Counted from the first letter of the stretch, positions 46,594-59,869 are shown. The stretch is DNA of 64,000 nt from Phocoena phocoena (GCF_963924675.1 NC_089238.1:23355815-23419814); one strand, 5' to 3'. Notes: generated from the sequence alone by a model not told the origin. Program-made: numbers and translations.

Positions 46594-47851
46594 TGGAGGA
46601 AAACATAGGAAGAAGACTCTTTGATATAAATCATAGCAAGATCTTTTTTGACCCACCTCTTAGAGTAAAGAAATAAAAACAAAAATAAACAAATGGGACC
46701 TAATGAAACATAAGCTTTTGCACAGCAAAGGAAACTATAAACAAGACAAAAAGCCAACCCTCAGAATGGGAGAAATATTTGCAAACAAAGCAATTGACAA
46801 AGGATTAATCTCCAAAATATACAACCAGCTCATGCATCTCAATATCAAAAAAACAAACAACCCAATCCAAAAATGGTCAGAAGACCTAAATAGACATTTC
46901 TCCAAAGAAGATATACAGATTACCAACAAACACATGAAAGGATGCCCAACATCACTAATCATTAGAGAAATGGAAATCAAAACTACAATGCGGTATCACC
47001 TCACACCAGTCCGAATAGCAATCATCAAAAAATCTACAAACAATAAATGCTGGAGAGGGTGTGGAGAAAAGGGAACCCTCTTGCACTCTTGGTGGGAATG
47101 TAAATTGATACAGCCACTATGGAGAACAGTTCGGAGGCTCCTTATAAAACTAAAAATAGAGCTACCAGATGACTCAGCAATCCCACTACTGGGCATATAC
47201 CTTAAAAAAAACATAATTCAAAAAGAGACAGGTACCACAACGTTCACTGCTGCACTATTTACAATAGCCAGGACATGGAAGCAACCTAAGTGTTCTCTGA
47301 CAGATGTATGGATAAAGAAGATGTGGAACATATATGCAATGGAATATTACTCAGCCATAAAAAGAAAAGAAATTGAGTTGTTTGTAGTGAGGTGGATGGA
47401 CCTAGAGTCTGTCATACAGAGTGAAGGAAGTCAGAAAGAGAAAAACAAATACCATATGCCAATGCATATATAGGAAATCTAAAAAAAATAAAATAAAAAT
47501 GGTTCTAATGAATCCAGGGGCAGGACAGGAATAAAGACACAGACGTAGGGAATGGACTTGAGGACATGGGGAGGGGGAAGGGTAAGCTGGGACAAAATGA
47601 GACAGTAGCATTGACATATATATACACTACCAAATGTAAAATAGATAGCTAGTGGGAAGCAGCTGCATTGCATGGGGAGATCAGCTGGGTGCTTTGTGAC
47701 CACCAGAGGGGTGGGATAGGGAGGGTGGGAGGGAGATGCAAAAGGGAGGGCATATGGGGATATATGTATAGCTGATGCACTTTGTTATACAGCAGAAATT
47801 AATACAACATTGTAAAGCAATTATACTCCAACAAAGATGTTAAAAAAAAAA
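45718..47851 (+). mobile_element. 5'-truncated L1 with TSD, itself carrying a SINE
   Basis: It starts in the reverse transcriptase region (codons around FADDMILYI), continues through the ORF2 C-terminal part ([18 protein letters not shown] at about 47060) and ends 'ccaacaaagatgttaaaaaa'. The direct repeat 'aagaattgaaaa' is at 45706-45717 and 47852-47863. A CHR SINE interrupts it at 46386. The frame is broken in several places. Confidence 0.93.
46386..46589 (+). mobile_element. Young CHR SINE nested in an L1
   Basis: A full copy runs from 'gggcttccctggtggcgcag' to 'gaggcccgagtaccgc' with a poly-A of about 28 bases. The repeat 'aaaactcttgga' is at 46371-46382 and 46586-46597. Confidence 0.96.
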
Positions 47852-48350
47852 AAGAATTGAAAACAGGTATTCAAACAAATACTGGTACATGAATGCTCTT
47901 AGCAGCACTATTCACAATAACCCAAACATCTACCAATGGATGAATGAATAAACAAAATGTCATATACCCATACAATGAAAATATTTTTCAGTCATAAAAA
48001 TAACTGGAGTACCGATACATGATACAATATGGATGAATCTTTAAAATATTATTCTATGTGAAAGAAGCCAGACTCAAAAAGTCACATCTTGTATGATTTC
48101 ATTTATATGAAATACTCATAATAGGAAAATCCTAGAGACAGAAAGAAGATTAGTGGTTACCAAGTGCAGGGGTAGAGAGGAAAGGGAGAGTGACTGCTTA
48201 ATGGGTACAGGGTTTCCTTTCGGAGAGATGAAAAGTCACTGGAACTAGGTGATGGTTGCACAGTGTTGTAAATGTTCTAAATCTCACTGAAGTGTACACA
48301 ATGATGGTTAATTTTAATAATGTTATGCAAATTTTATCATTAAAAAAACC

Positions 48351-50949
48351 AATAGTACTAAGTTTTCACATATCCTTCATTTAGTTACTCCTAATGTTAA
48401 CATCTAATATAACCATAGTGCATTTGTCAAAATCAGGAAGGTCATACTGGTTAACTATTAGGAACTACAGAAAGAAGAGCAAGTTTAAATAAAATTTCCC
48501 CACAATTCCTCACTAGTGAAGAACACTCCAGTGTCAAAGGCATTCCTATTTATCAAGGCCCTACTTAAATCAGCTTCCTCCAAAAGGCCTTTACTCCTCT
48601 CTCACTGTTTCACTATTATACTTTTCTCTAGTAATAGCACTTTAGTTTGCATTATAGTTACTTGAGGAACTATTTCTCTGAGAGTGTATCCTAGGTACCC
48701 TGACTCATAGATATTTGTATCTACAATGCGTAACCAGGACCTGGCTCCTAAATACTGGCTGAACTGAATCGTAGTCTTAAGTAGCATCTCCTATTCTTCT
48801 CTACTTCTAGTTAGAATTTGCTATTTTTTTCACAGTATTATGTTCCAGTCCAATATGGAAGCATAGATATGTCATCTCCAAAGAGCAATTAAAGACTAAT
48901 TAAGTCTAAGTTAATTGTCAACACAGTATCCAATTGAGTAGACAGCAAACAAGGTTCACCTGTGAATTTAGTTTTGAAGTGTTTGGAAAGTGGGAAGAAA
49001 CAATTGACTAATTTGTTATTGGTAGGTGGATTCTGGAAAAAAGAGTAAACATTCAACAGGAGAAAATTTTCTCTATGCAAAGGGTTCTACAAACAGTAAC
49101 TTCTTCCCAGTAACCTTCTTCTGCATTCTTTTTAGCACATACTGGGCCTTATCTATAACCTAAACAAGACACTAAAAACCAAACCAAGCAGTATTCCTAC
49201 AACTTGATTGTATTACTTTAACTAAAACCCCATAATATAGGGTTATGATAATAAGAAAATATTAATATATATTGAAAAGTTATATTTAGCATTTGTTGTA
49301 TGGTAATTCAATACCAAGCATTCATGTCATGTTTTTCTTTCATACTACACAAGGTTAGAAATGCTTAAAATAATTTCAATTAAGTCCAATTTAATAATCA
49401 TTGGTTCACTTCTCTTTAAGATATGCCATTTATTCATCAGTTCTTTAAATTCTAAGCATTAAAGTTTAAATTTTAAATTACATACAAAATAATCAGGCTC
49501 AGGCTAGAGATCCTATGACAAGTTTGACATAAAGTCATTTCAGGAGAGTTTTGCATGTTCCCAACAAATTTGTAATTATATGCTGAAAATGAATTAAAAA
49601 AACACAAACTTTTACACAGTTGAGCTCCATGAGGTTAATCGTGTGGCTGTCTTTAATTACTATGCTAGTATTTAATTACTATGCTAGTTATTGATCTAAT
49701 TTCCCATAGAGTTTTTTACAGGTTTGCTTTGAAACAAGTTATAGCTAGAATTTTGGAAAACCTCAACTAACTTGTGACATTTTGTCTTAGGAACTATTTA
49801 ACAAAACGTACATTTCAAATGAAGAATCTAGAACAGTGATAAAGCAAAAGTCATAAGTGGCAGACTATGGGCCAAATTCAGCATAAAATGTGTTTTATTT
49901 GATCTACACATTGTTTAAAAAAGTTTGAATTCAGAGGTAAAACAAATTAAAAATCAGATTTCAAATAAAAATCAGGATTTCCAACTTCTCTTGAAATATC
50001 AGAAGGTCTGGCAAGCAACTGGCCCTTTTCACACAGAACTAGAGCCTCCAGGCAGGTCAAGTCCGAAGCTTCCCAAAGTGTTCACTCACTTTGTTTTCCT
50101 TCTGGGCCCCATCAGACACTTGAGTTTGCAACTCATAATAAAATATTAATTGTAATATTGCTATCTTGAACATTTCAAATCAATATTCAAGTTCTTCACA
50201 GTATTTTAAGTTTTACACTTGTTGCCTATACTCTGATATTTTACATTAACATCTCTTAAAAGGCAGTTAGCAGATTCTTATAGTTTATTTTACATACAGT
50301 GTCTATTTACCATTCTGATGACTACCATAGGTGGGCAGAGAAAGAGCTTTTGATTCTTTCATGGTACATTTTAAGATGACTGACAACTTAAGTTGCCTAA
50401 GATAATTAAATTGTTAAAAAATTTAAATAGGTGAAAAAAAAATTTAAATAGGTGAAAATAAAATTCATTTCTCCTTCTGCCTTTAATGTTGCTCTTTATA
50501 CACAACATAGCTTTTCAGTAAGAAGCAGACACCATATTTTTCAAGCAACTATACCCATATAAACTATAATTTCCTTAACTCCATTTGAATGCCAAGGTCA
50601 CAGATGTAAACTGCTCTGATGACAAAAGAAGAAACAGCAGAGATGAAAAAGTGGGCAGTTCTGAGTCATGTTGAATCTGTTGACATTTCTTGACCTCTGT
50701 AGAAAATTCCAATTACTAGTTTGTCCCCAACAGGAAACATAATTATGTCAAGGTGTTCTAATTTGTAGGCATCATCATCTTTAATCTCAAAGAATAGCAT
50801 TTATCAAAGGATGAATTTAAATGTAATTAATGTCAACTGTAGCTTTTAGTTGCCTATTATGGTAACTGCTCTTATAAATGACTGCTAATCCACTCACTTT
50901 TCAATGATCAGCCTACAATGAGTTGCCATTATTTAAGATGCCCAGGTAA
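48351..50949. other. Intron, mostly unrecognised
   Basis: About 2.6 kb of AT-rich sequence. It holds a 19-base tandem duplication at 49652-49689 and a 22-base-period duplication at 50418-50458. A diverged DNA-transposon-like stretch may lie at 49850-50050 ('ggcagactatgggccaaatt'). No coding segment fits ITFG1. Confidence 0.45.
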
Positions 50950-51350
50950 GGGACTTCCTTGGTGGCGCAGTGGTTAAGAATCCGCCTGCCAATGTTGGGG
51001 ACACGGGTTCAATCCCTGGTCCGGCAAGATCCCACATGCCACGGACCAACTAAGCCTGTGCGCCACAACCACTGAGCCTGTGCTCTAGAGCCCGTGAGCC
51101 ACAACCACTGAGCCCGTGTGCCACAACTACTGAAGCCCAGGTATCTGGAGCCTGTGCTTCGTGACAAGAGAAGCCACCACATTGAGAAGCCCGCACACTG
51201 CAATGAAGAGTAGCCCCTGCTCGACACAACTAGAGAAAGCTCGTACACGGCAACGAAGACCCAGTGCAGCCCAAAATAATTGATTAATTAATTAATTTAA
51301 AAACCAACAACAACATTCATGTAATACAACTGAACTATTAAAAAAAAAAA
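50950..51350 (+). mobile_element. Long CHR-type SINE with TSD
   Basis: The head 'gggacttccttggtggcgca' is followed by repeated 'gccacaaccactgagcctg' units, the end 'gaagacccagtgcagcc' and an A/T-rich tail. The repeat 'gat(g/a)cccaggtaa' is at 50937-50949 and 51351-51363. Confidence 0.95.
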
Positions 51351-51585
51351 GATACCCAGGTAAAAGCAGTTACTAGGAGATAGGTCTAGCGTGAAGATGG
51401 GTCTAGCATGCTTCTCTAAGCCGCCTAGTCCAGTGGTCTTGAAAACTTTTGTTCCAATAGACTCTTAAAAGAATTTACAAAAACTATATCCTTTAATACC
51501 TAGAAGTTCATTTCTAAGAAAGTAATATAAATATTTTCAATGCTACAAAAGCATGTAATCTTTAAACCTATTAAAATTACTGTTG

Positions 51586-51792
51586 TTTTTTTTTTTTTTT
51601 TGCGGTTGTGGGCCTCTCACTGTTGTGGCCTCTCCCGTGGTGGAGCACAGGCTCCGGACGCGCAGGCTCAGCGGCCATGGCTCACGGGCCCAGACGCTCG
51701 GCGGCATGTGGGATCTTTCCAGACCAGGGCATGAACCCATGTCCCCTGCATCGGCAGGCTGACTCTCAACCACTGCGCCACCAGGGAAGCCC
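51586..51792 (-). mobile_element. Young CHR SINE
   Basis: The reverse-orientation copy runs from poly-T and 'gcggttgtgggcctctcact' to 'gccaccagggaagcccc'. 'aattactg' on both sides is a plausible target-site duplication. Confidence 0.95.
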
Positions 51793-51828
51793 CTAATTAC
51801 TGATATTTTAAAATAAAATGATTACTCT

Positions 51829-52817
51829 AATTAATGGAACAGAATAGGGAGCCCAGAAATAAACCCACACACTTATAGTGAAGCTATGACAGTGGAGGCA
51901 ACAATATACAATGGAGAAAAGACAGTCTCTTCAATAAGTGGTGCTGGGAAAACTGAACAGCTACGTGTAAAACAATGAAATCAGAACATACTCTAACACC
52001 ATATACAAAAATAAACTCTAAATGGATTACAGACCTAAATGTAAGACTAGATACTATAAAACTCCTAGAGGAAAACATAGGCAGAGCACTTTTTGACATA
52101 AATCGCAGCAATATTCTTTTGGATCCATTTCCTAAAGCAAAGGAAATAAAAGCAAAAAATAAACAAATGAAACGTAATTAAAACTTAAGAGCTTTTGCAC
52201 AGCAAAGGAAACCACTGACAAAATGAAAAGACAACCTACTGAATTGAAGAAAATATTTGCAAATGATATGACTGATAAGGGATTAATATCCAACATATAT
52301 AAACAGCTCATATAAATAACTCAATATCAAAAAAACAACCAACCCAATTAAAAAATGGGCAGAAGAACTGAATAGACATTTTTCCAAAGAGAAAATGCAG
52401 ATGGCCAACAGGCACATGGAAAGATGCTAAACCTGGCTAATTATCAGGGAAATATAAATCAAAACCATAATGAGATATAACCTCATACCTGTCAGAATGG
52501 CTATCATCAAAAAGAACACAAATAACAAATGTTGGTGAGGATGTAGAGAAAAGGGAACCCTCGTACACTGTTGGTAGGAATGTAAATTGGTACAGCCACT
52601 GTGGAAAACAGTATGGAGGTTTCTCAAATAATAAAAACAGAGCTACCATATGATCCAGCAATTGCACTCCTAGGTATATATATCTAAAACAAAAACACTA
52701 ATTCAAAAAGATATGTTCATAGCAGCATTATTTATGAAAGCCAACATATGCAAGCAACCTAAGTATCTAACAACAGATGAATAAAAAAGATGTGATATAT
52801 ATATATGTGTGTGTGTA

Positions 52818-52860
<43 letters not shown>

Positions 52861-53306
52861 TACACACAATGGAATGTTACCCGGCCATAAAAAAGAACGA
52901 AATTTTGCCATCTGCAGCAACATGGATGGACTTGAAGGGCATTATGCTAGGTGAAATAAGTCAGACAGAGAAAGATAAAAGCTATATGATATCACTTGTA
53001 TATGGAATCTAAAAAAAACAACAAACTAGTGAATATAACATAAAGGAAGCAGGCTCAAAGATATAATACAGAACAAACTAGTGGTTACCAGTGGAAAGGG
53101 AAGGAGGAGGGGCAATATAGGGGCAGGGGAGTAAGAGGTACAAACTATTAAGTATAAAACAAGGATATATTGTACAACACAGGGAATAGAGCCAATATTT
53201 TACAATAACTATAAATAGCATATAAACCTTAAAAGCTGTAAATCACTATATTGTACACCTGTCACCTTTACAATATTTTATAGCAACTATACTTCAATAA
53301 AAAAAT
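51829..53306 (+). mobile_element. 5'-truncated L1 with TSD and a microsatellite
   Basis: ORF2 C-terminal text ('cttcaataagtggtgctggg', [16 protein letters not shown]) continues to the tail 'cttcaataaaaaaatt'. The 15-base repeat 'taaaatgattactct' is at 51814-51828 and 53307-53321. The ORF is broken. The copy is more diverged than the one at 36777. Confidence 0.93.
52797..52868. repeat. (TG)n/(CA)n microsatellite inside the L1
   Basis: A TA run is followed by a short TG run (52806-52816), then 'taaca', then about 17 CA units and 'cataca' units. It has grown within the L1 3' part. Confidence 0.95.
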
Positions 53307-53321
53307 TAAAATGATTACTCT

Positions 53322-56300
53322 TAAAAATGTGTTCAGTAGAATATAGACACCATACTGATTATTATCCACCATCATCCACATACACCCACAAACTACATAA
53401 AAAAGCTCTTCTACTCTTTATCCTTGGACTTGTACTTCTATTCTATTTCTGTTATAGAACTTTATCATGATGTAAAATGTTTTTATATCTAGTCTTTTTA
53501 TGTCTCCAAAGAAATGTACATCTTCAAATTGGTATTTAAACTGGCTTTATGCATCCAGGTGTTTTAAAAAAAAATCTCTTTGAGGTTGAGTTATTTTAAC
53601 TACTACTGTACAACTGATGAAAAAGCTTTGATAGCTTATTAAATCAAAGGTAAAATTTCATTGGAAATGCATTTTTTTGAAGAAATGAATGGAGCTTTAA
53701 AATATATTAGTTTACTTACCTTTAGACTAGCATGACACTGCTAGAATGAAACAGGATTCAGCATAAAGTCTACTCCTTTTCTTCATCTTTATAGATACAG
53801 ATGCTAAGAAATCTTGTTCATATATGTTCATTAAAATCTCCATGGAAATTTAATATTAATCTTAATTTTTTAGGTATGATAAATACATTGTAATTATGTA
53901 TTTTAAAAACATCCTTATTTTTTAGAGATATATACTTAAATATTTATGGATTAAAAATGTCTGGGGAGGGAGTTAGAGAGAGAAATGAAGGAAAAGTTGT
54001 GAATGAAATAAGACTGGCCAAGAGTTGCTAACTGTAGCTGAATGACAGGTGTATTATATGCAAATTCATTGTCCTATTTGCTCTACCTTTGCATATGTTT
54101 AAATTTTTCCATAATGAAAGTAAAAAAAAAAAAGAATTTAGAGCTGCTGATTTAGCTCATTCAATTTATGTAAAATGCCTGGTATATAATCCAGTTAGCA
54201 AAGCCAGTCCTCACTGTCAAACCAATCTCCAAATGAAAGTTATTTTCTGTCAGAAAGAGTTTGACCTCATTTTTTCAATTCAAATAAATTTGTTAACATG
54301 TGTTTCAAGGAACATTACAAAAAGTACTGAAAAAAGTACAGATTATATATTGTAGGAAAGATTACTAAAAGCAGTCAAAATTAAGGTAATTTTGATAAAA
54401 ACAAGATAGTAAAGCAACATGCTGTTTCTCTTTAGTGAACTTAAAGCACTGCAATGTAAAGTACAGCTAAAATAATTTATAGTACAATAAGTATGATAAA
54501 AGTCATAACAGTCCATTAAATGTATGTGAATACTGACTCTGGTATCTGGCTTTCGGAGTAAATAAAAACAGATTATAAAAATGAGAAATCACACAATTTC
54601 TTTCTTATTTCTTTAGACATACCAAATTTTTCCCTATGACTTTAATAAATGAGAAAGGTATATACTACAAAAAATTATTTGGCTCAGGAGCCAGCATGTA
54701 AATTTATTTTCTATTAATAGGAGAAAGAAAATAGTAAACATTTCATAAGACAAGATAAAATATTTGACTTTAAATGGAATTTTCTTGATATGATTTGATA
54801 AAGTAGGTATTAGCTACATTACAGAAAAATGCATACCAAATATAAAAGAAATTATGTAAAAGTTTTATCCATAGGTTTGGCAGTCCTTGAGAACGTTCTG
54901 GTCACATCTGAAACAATCACTGGCATGATCCAAAACTACACAGGCATGAAAAGTACCTTCCTTCCATTTAATTACGTGTCTTAGGGATAGAGTACTAAGA
55001 AGAGCCAAAAGGTCTGCTTTGCTGAATTTGGTGTTTCTTACGGATGCTCTGTGCTGTGCTCTCCCAGGACCCTCTCTCAATAATTACAGATTCTTTGATA
55101 GTAGTCAGGGAATGCAGGAGGCAAAGTCATTAAACAAAAACTGTCATTACTCCCACAACCCCACTCTAGCACATCTGAATTCAGAACGTATCAATGTGGA
55201 TCAAAATGCTTTTTGCTACCAAGCTTCATCTGAAGAGAAATAGGAAGAAATAGGAGAAGAGGAAGAACTGGAAATTCTATTAGTTTAGTATACCTGTTTC
55301 GTGCTGTACGGGTTTTTACTCCCCAGGAAATGTATAATTAGTGAGATTTAGGAAGGGTAAAGAACATGGCATTCTTATATGAAGGAGGAGAAAGTTATAG
55401 TGAAAATAGGTACGTTTTCAGGCTCATCAATTTTAGGTAGGAGTACCTATGAAACCTGAGGATCTAGTTGCTTAAATGATCTGTGTTTGCATATTCCTTT
55501 GCAAGTCTTTACCTATGGTAAAGTAAATAAACACAGCCTACCATGCTGTGTATCCAAAGATGACCACATTATTTCCCATCCCACATGCTCTTTTACATTT
55601 CAGTTAAGCCACGCTCACATCTAGAGGTAGAGTACATAATCCTCAAATTTCCTAGAATATTAGCTAATTCTTTGATTAGAATGCCACAGAAGTGATGCTG
55701 TTTAACTGCCAGTACCAAGCCTTAAAGAGATCTCCAGCTTCTGTCTATACTCTTGTATTGCTTCTTCTTGGAAAACAACCACTATACTATGAGGAAGTCT
55801 AAGTTAACCATGTTGGAGCACCACCAAAGGCCCTCTGTGACTATAACAATGGTAATGGCTATACAGAGTTGAAGGCAGGAACAAAGGCTTTACAATTTGG
55901 AAGACCAAGATTCAAATCCCAGATCTACCATTTATTTACACTGCAAGCTTACAGTGGTCACTTAACCTTTGAATTAGCTGGCTCCTTGACAGCGCCTCTT
56001 GAACTACACAGCTACCCGTTGTGGGAAAAATATGAGACAACTGATGGAAACTGCCAACCCCAGAGTTACTAAGTAGATATTCTAAAAAGCAAATAGGCTT
56101 GTTTAGGATTCTCTTTCTTCTCATCCTTCCCCATCCAACCCTGAGCCTCACAGAGGACAATAAGCTGTGCAATCCTCAGTTATGCCTCTTCAGGAGGGGC
56201 ATGGTGAGGAGTACAACACATGAGAGAAGAGTGGGAAAAGAAGCATGGCTGAAGAACAGAGTTACATTGGTAAATACTTGATGGGTTATTCACTCACTCT

Positions 56301-56830
56301 TGGGCCTCTATTAGAATTCAAAGGTATGGGTCAGACCAGATAAATCTTAAGGACCTCTTACAAATAGCACCTTATGTTCATAAGAGAAAATGTGGCGATT
56401 TCTTTCAGCCATATCCTTACTTTGTCCAAATGTTCCTACCTCCACAGGGTGTGCAACAGTGATATTACACCTGAGAGACGGCCCTAGCAGCACTGGCTCC
56501 TAGGGCAGGAAGACAGAAGAGTAGGCAGTCTGAGGAGAAGCACAGGCCCCCATCTCTACTCAGGACTACTATGGAACTCAGGAACTCATGCAGCTCAGAG
56601 CCTAGGCCTCCAGACTGTTAAAAATCAAGTATTTGTAGGGCATTTTCAACAGAATATACATTTTTAAAACATACAATAGGACTCTAATGAAAGAGAACTT
56701 AACCTGTATTTTCAGGAATTATAAGTTATTTTGATTCATTTTACCCTAAATTGAAATGATAATATAGACCAAGCTTACTCAAAGTCTGCTGTATACACAT
56801 AGCTTCTCTAACTGTGCTTGTTTGTTTTTC
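53322..56830. other. Intron, few recognisable elements
   Basis: An old L1-type tail lies near 53940-54130 ('aaatttttccataatgaaag' then poly-A). A MIR lies near 55850-56000. Small reading frames (54089, 54865, 55019, 55869, 56099) have no domain or splice support. The rest is unrecognised. Confidence 0.45.
55850..56000 (+). repeat. MIR element
   Basis: 'agaccaagattcaaatccca', 'gatctaccatttatttacac' and 'gtggtcacttaacctttgaa' match the MIR core in forward order. Confidence 0.75.
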
Positions 56831-56839
56831 TTTTTCTAT

Positions 56840-56935
56840 TTTTTATTGTGGTAAAATATATATAACATAGAAGTTACCATCTTAACCATTTTTAAGTGTA
56901 CAGTTCATTGGTATTCTGTGCTTGTCTTTTTGGGG
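56840..56935 (-). mobile_element. Old L1 3' end fragment
   Basis: 'attgtggtaaaatatatata' and 'cttaaccatttttaagtgta' are the reverse complement of a common old L1 3' end. It is cut by the next SINE. Confidence 0.75.
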
Positions 56936-57136
56936 TTTTTTTTTGTGGTACGCGGGCCTCTCACCGTTGTGGCCTCTCCCGTTGTGGAGCACAGGCTCCG
57001 GATGCGCAGGCTCAGTGGCCATGGCTCATGGGCCTAGCAGCTCTGCGGCGTGTGGGATCTTCCCGGACCGGGGCCCGAACCCGTGTCCCCTACATCGGCA
57101 GGCAGACTCTCAACCACTGCGCCACCAGGGAAGCCC
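56936..57136 (-). mobile_element. Young CHR SINE
   Basis: The reverse-orientation copy runs from 'gtggtacgcgggcctctcac' to 'gccaccagggaagccc'. 'tct(g/a)tgcttg' flanks it on both sides (about 56915 and 57136). Confidence 0.95.
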
Positions 57137-59663
57137 TCTATGCTTGTTTTAAAATTGACTTTTTTCAATACATGCAAATCGTAATAAAATAAAACAAAAT
57201 GGTTTCCTCTCAAAGAAGGAAACAAAATTTTGATATATGCTAATAGAAATATGTTGAATTCAAAACACTTTTAAATATCATCAATATTAATGATGACCAA
57301 TTACCATTGAATTTACTTGCACAAAAACTCAAAAGAAGCTCTCTTTCTAAATGATTACTACAAAGAAAACATATCTTAAAAATTTTAAGATTTAACTAAA
57401 AGCAAAGTGAGTAAATTTTGAGAATAACTTCTTAAATTCACTTAGAAACAATCAAAAGTTCACTTACATACAACACTGCCAACCAGAACATAAAACAAAG
57501 CAGTATAATAAATCACCAGGGAATCAAGCGTCATTTAATTGACTCCCCAAAAGCTTCTGGTGGGACTCCAGGAAATAAAATTATGGATCCTTGAATAACA
57601 AGTCACTTGAAATAATTAAGCCACAGCATATACAATTCTAAGTTATCTGCTAAAGCTTTCACTATTTCTGTGGCTTAATTTTGAAAAGAAAAGGTTTAGG
57701 CGAGAAACGAGAGAATCAATGAATTTATCTCCAATAGCCAAGTTTCTTTAGGAAAAGAGAAAAGTTATAAAACTGATGCTGTTTCTATGGAAATACCAAT
57801 AAAAAACTTATTTCTTAAGTCCTAATAGATTCCTTTAAACAACAATGCTCAAAATACAAATGGTGTATAAGGTGAGAAAGGGAGGGGCTTGCTAGGGAAA
57901 TTCTAAGAAAATATGAATCATCTCAAAGCTACCTTTTTCTGTTAAGACTATGAGTACTAATGCTGACTATAAAGTTAAAAGCTGTCCTGATGATTATTTG
58001 GTTTTCTTTTGTGTTATAAATCTCTTAATTTTCATATTTTTTCTAAATAGATTTAAATGACAAATATCATTATTTCATTAAGATAAATATTTGCAAAATT
58101 TTCTGTAATGCACCAGCAAACAAACAAATCAGCAGTAAAAATGAAGGGTGATTTAATAAATCAGTCATTGGTTATAATGTAAGAAGATTACATAGAAAAA
58201 CAGGGATTTATTCCTTCTGAATTGAGATTAAATACCTATATTTAAATAGAAGATAGTTTTTTCTGCTAATGGAGGAAAAATATCCACTCACATAAATAAG
58301 TTAAAAATGGCTGCTTTCAGTGCCATTAATATTCCATTCAAAATATTCATGCAAATGTTTGTGAAGTAAATGGAGTATGGCAAAAGTGCTTGTTTGTCAC
58401 ATACCTGGATTAATATTCCCAGGTATACAACTTGGGCCTGACCCAGTAATGTGTTTGAACTCAGTATATGAGTCACAGAAAATATGAACAGACCAACATT
58501 ACATTTGGCTTTGATTAAAATTACAGGTACAAGTGTTTTCACGTCAATACTAAAAACAATATCCTGAATGCTTATGCAACATCAGTTTCAAATACCCTTT
58601 TACAGAAAATGCTCATTAACGATAACCTCATCACTGCAAAAGCTGCTCTAACAGTTAATAGCTAGGTGTTATTTCTAAGTAATGTGGCACATTATTACAT
58701 TATTTCAAGTCATTATAAAGTGAGATGGAGGCGCAACCTGAATCCTCACCTTTGTACATTTAACACACTTCAATTATCTCTGGCACCTCAGCAGAGGTTT
58801 AGCACCCTTCCTGTCCCTATTAGATAACCCCCACAGTACCAATTAAAAGGGATTCTTCTACCTATCACTGTTTCCAGCTTAGGCTGACCATCTGCACCCT
58901 TACTCCAGCCGAACTGATGTTAGTTTTACCTGTGGGCAATCTCCTGTTTCCATGCCTGTACTGGGCCACTTACAGCCATGGACTTTCCCGCACAATCCCA
59001 TGGGAGCATTTAGCATTCTATTTAAAGACCATTGCAAAATTTCCCATAAAATTAAGGTGCTAGCCAAATTTAATTAAATTTAAGATAATCTTGGGTCTGG
59101 CATAAATAGGCATAATATTTGAGTTGCAAAAGTTGGTTAGATTCCTTAATAGACTGGGCTGCCAATAGACTTTTAAGTCTTTAATAGACTTAAAAGACTG
59201 GGCTGCCAATCATTAGTCATGCAAATGGTCCAAAATGTCAATACTAATGGCTTTTTCACTTATACACCTAATCATATATCTGTAACATAAAATTGATATG
59301 GTGAAATACATTTTTCTTATTTTAGTAACGTATTAATGCTTGCCCCCATAGAGACATATTCAGCTTTCTGTTGTCTGAATAATGATAACGCAAGCAATAG
59401 TCATCCTAACAATGTTCTTGACAAAAATTCTTTTCTGTCTATTTTTATAATTTCATTTTAAAAGTTATCAGGACAAAGGTAACAGGATAAATCTTGGATA
59501 CAAACTTGTTACCTATAATATGGTTAGCTACTATTGTTTAATCTGTAACTGAAGTTTAAATGAGAAATATCATAAAATAGTAGAGAATTACTCCAGTATA
59601 CTGTAGTATGCCAGAGAATAATGTATAAAAAATAAAAGTCAATATATCTTTAGGCAGAATAAG
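57137..59663. other. Intron, unique-looking; one fold-back structure
   Basis: About 2.5 kb with no recognisable repeat except the structure at 59146-59210. No ITFG1-like coding segment is present. Confidence 0.5.
59146..59210. repeat. Fold-back inverted repeat with flanking direct repeat
   Basis: 'agacttttaagtct' (59167-59180) and its exact reverse complement 'agacttaaaagact' (59186-59199) surround 'ttaat'. The 16-base direct repeat 'agactgggctgccaat' is at 59151-59166 and 59195-59210. Confidence 0.95.
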
Positions 59664-59869
59664 TTTTTTTTTTTTTTTTTTTTTTGCGGTCTCTCACTGT
59701 TGTGGCCTCTCCCGCTGCGGAGCACAGGCTCCGGACGCGCAGGCTCAGCGGCCATGGCTCATGGGCCTAGCCGCTCCACGGCATCTGGGATCTTCCTGGA
59801 CCGGGGCATGAACCCGTGTCCCCTGCATCAGGAGGCGGACTCTCAACCAGTGCGTCACCAGGGAAGCCC
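59664..59869 (-). mobile_element. Young CHR SINE with TSD
   Basis: The reverse-orientation copy runs from a 22-base poly-T and 'gcggtctctcactgttgtgg' to 'tcaccagggaagcccc'. It lacks a few bases ('tacgcgggcc') next to the tail. 'agaataagttt' is present on both sides. Confidence 0.95.

Larger units (their letters stand above)
45480..48350 (+). mobile_element. Old L1 3' part carrying a nested L1
   Basis: Old L1 text at 45480-45717 ('atgactctgcatttctatgc') resumes at 47864 ('caggtattcaaacaaatact') and runs to about 48350. It is divided by the younger L1 at 45718-47851. Confidence 0.8.
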
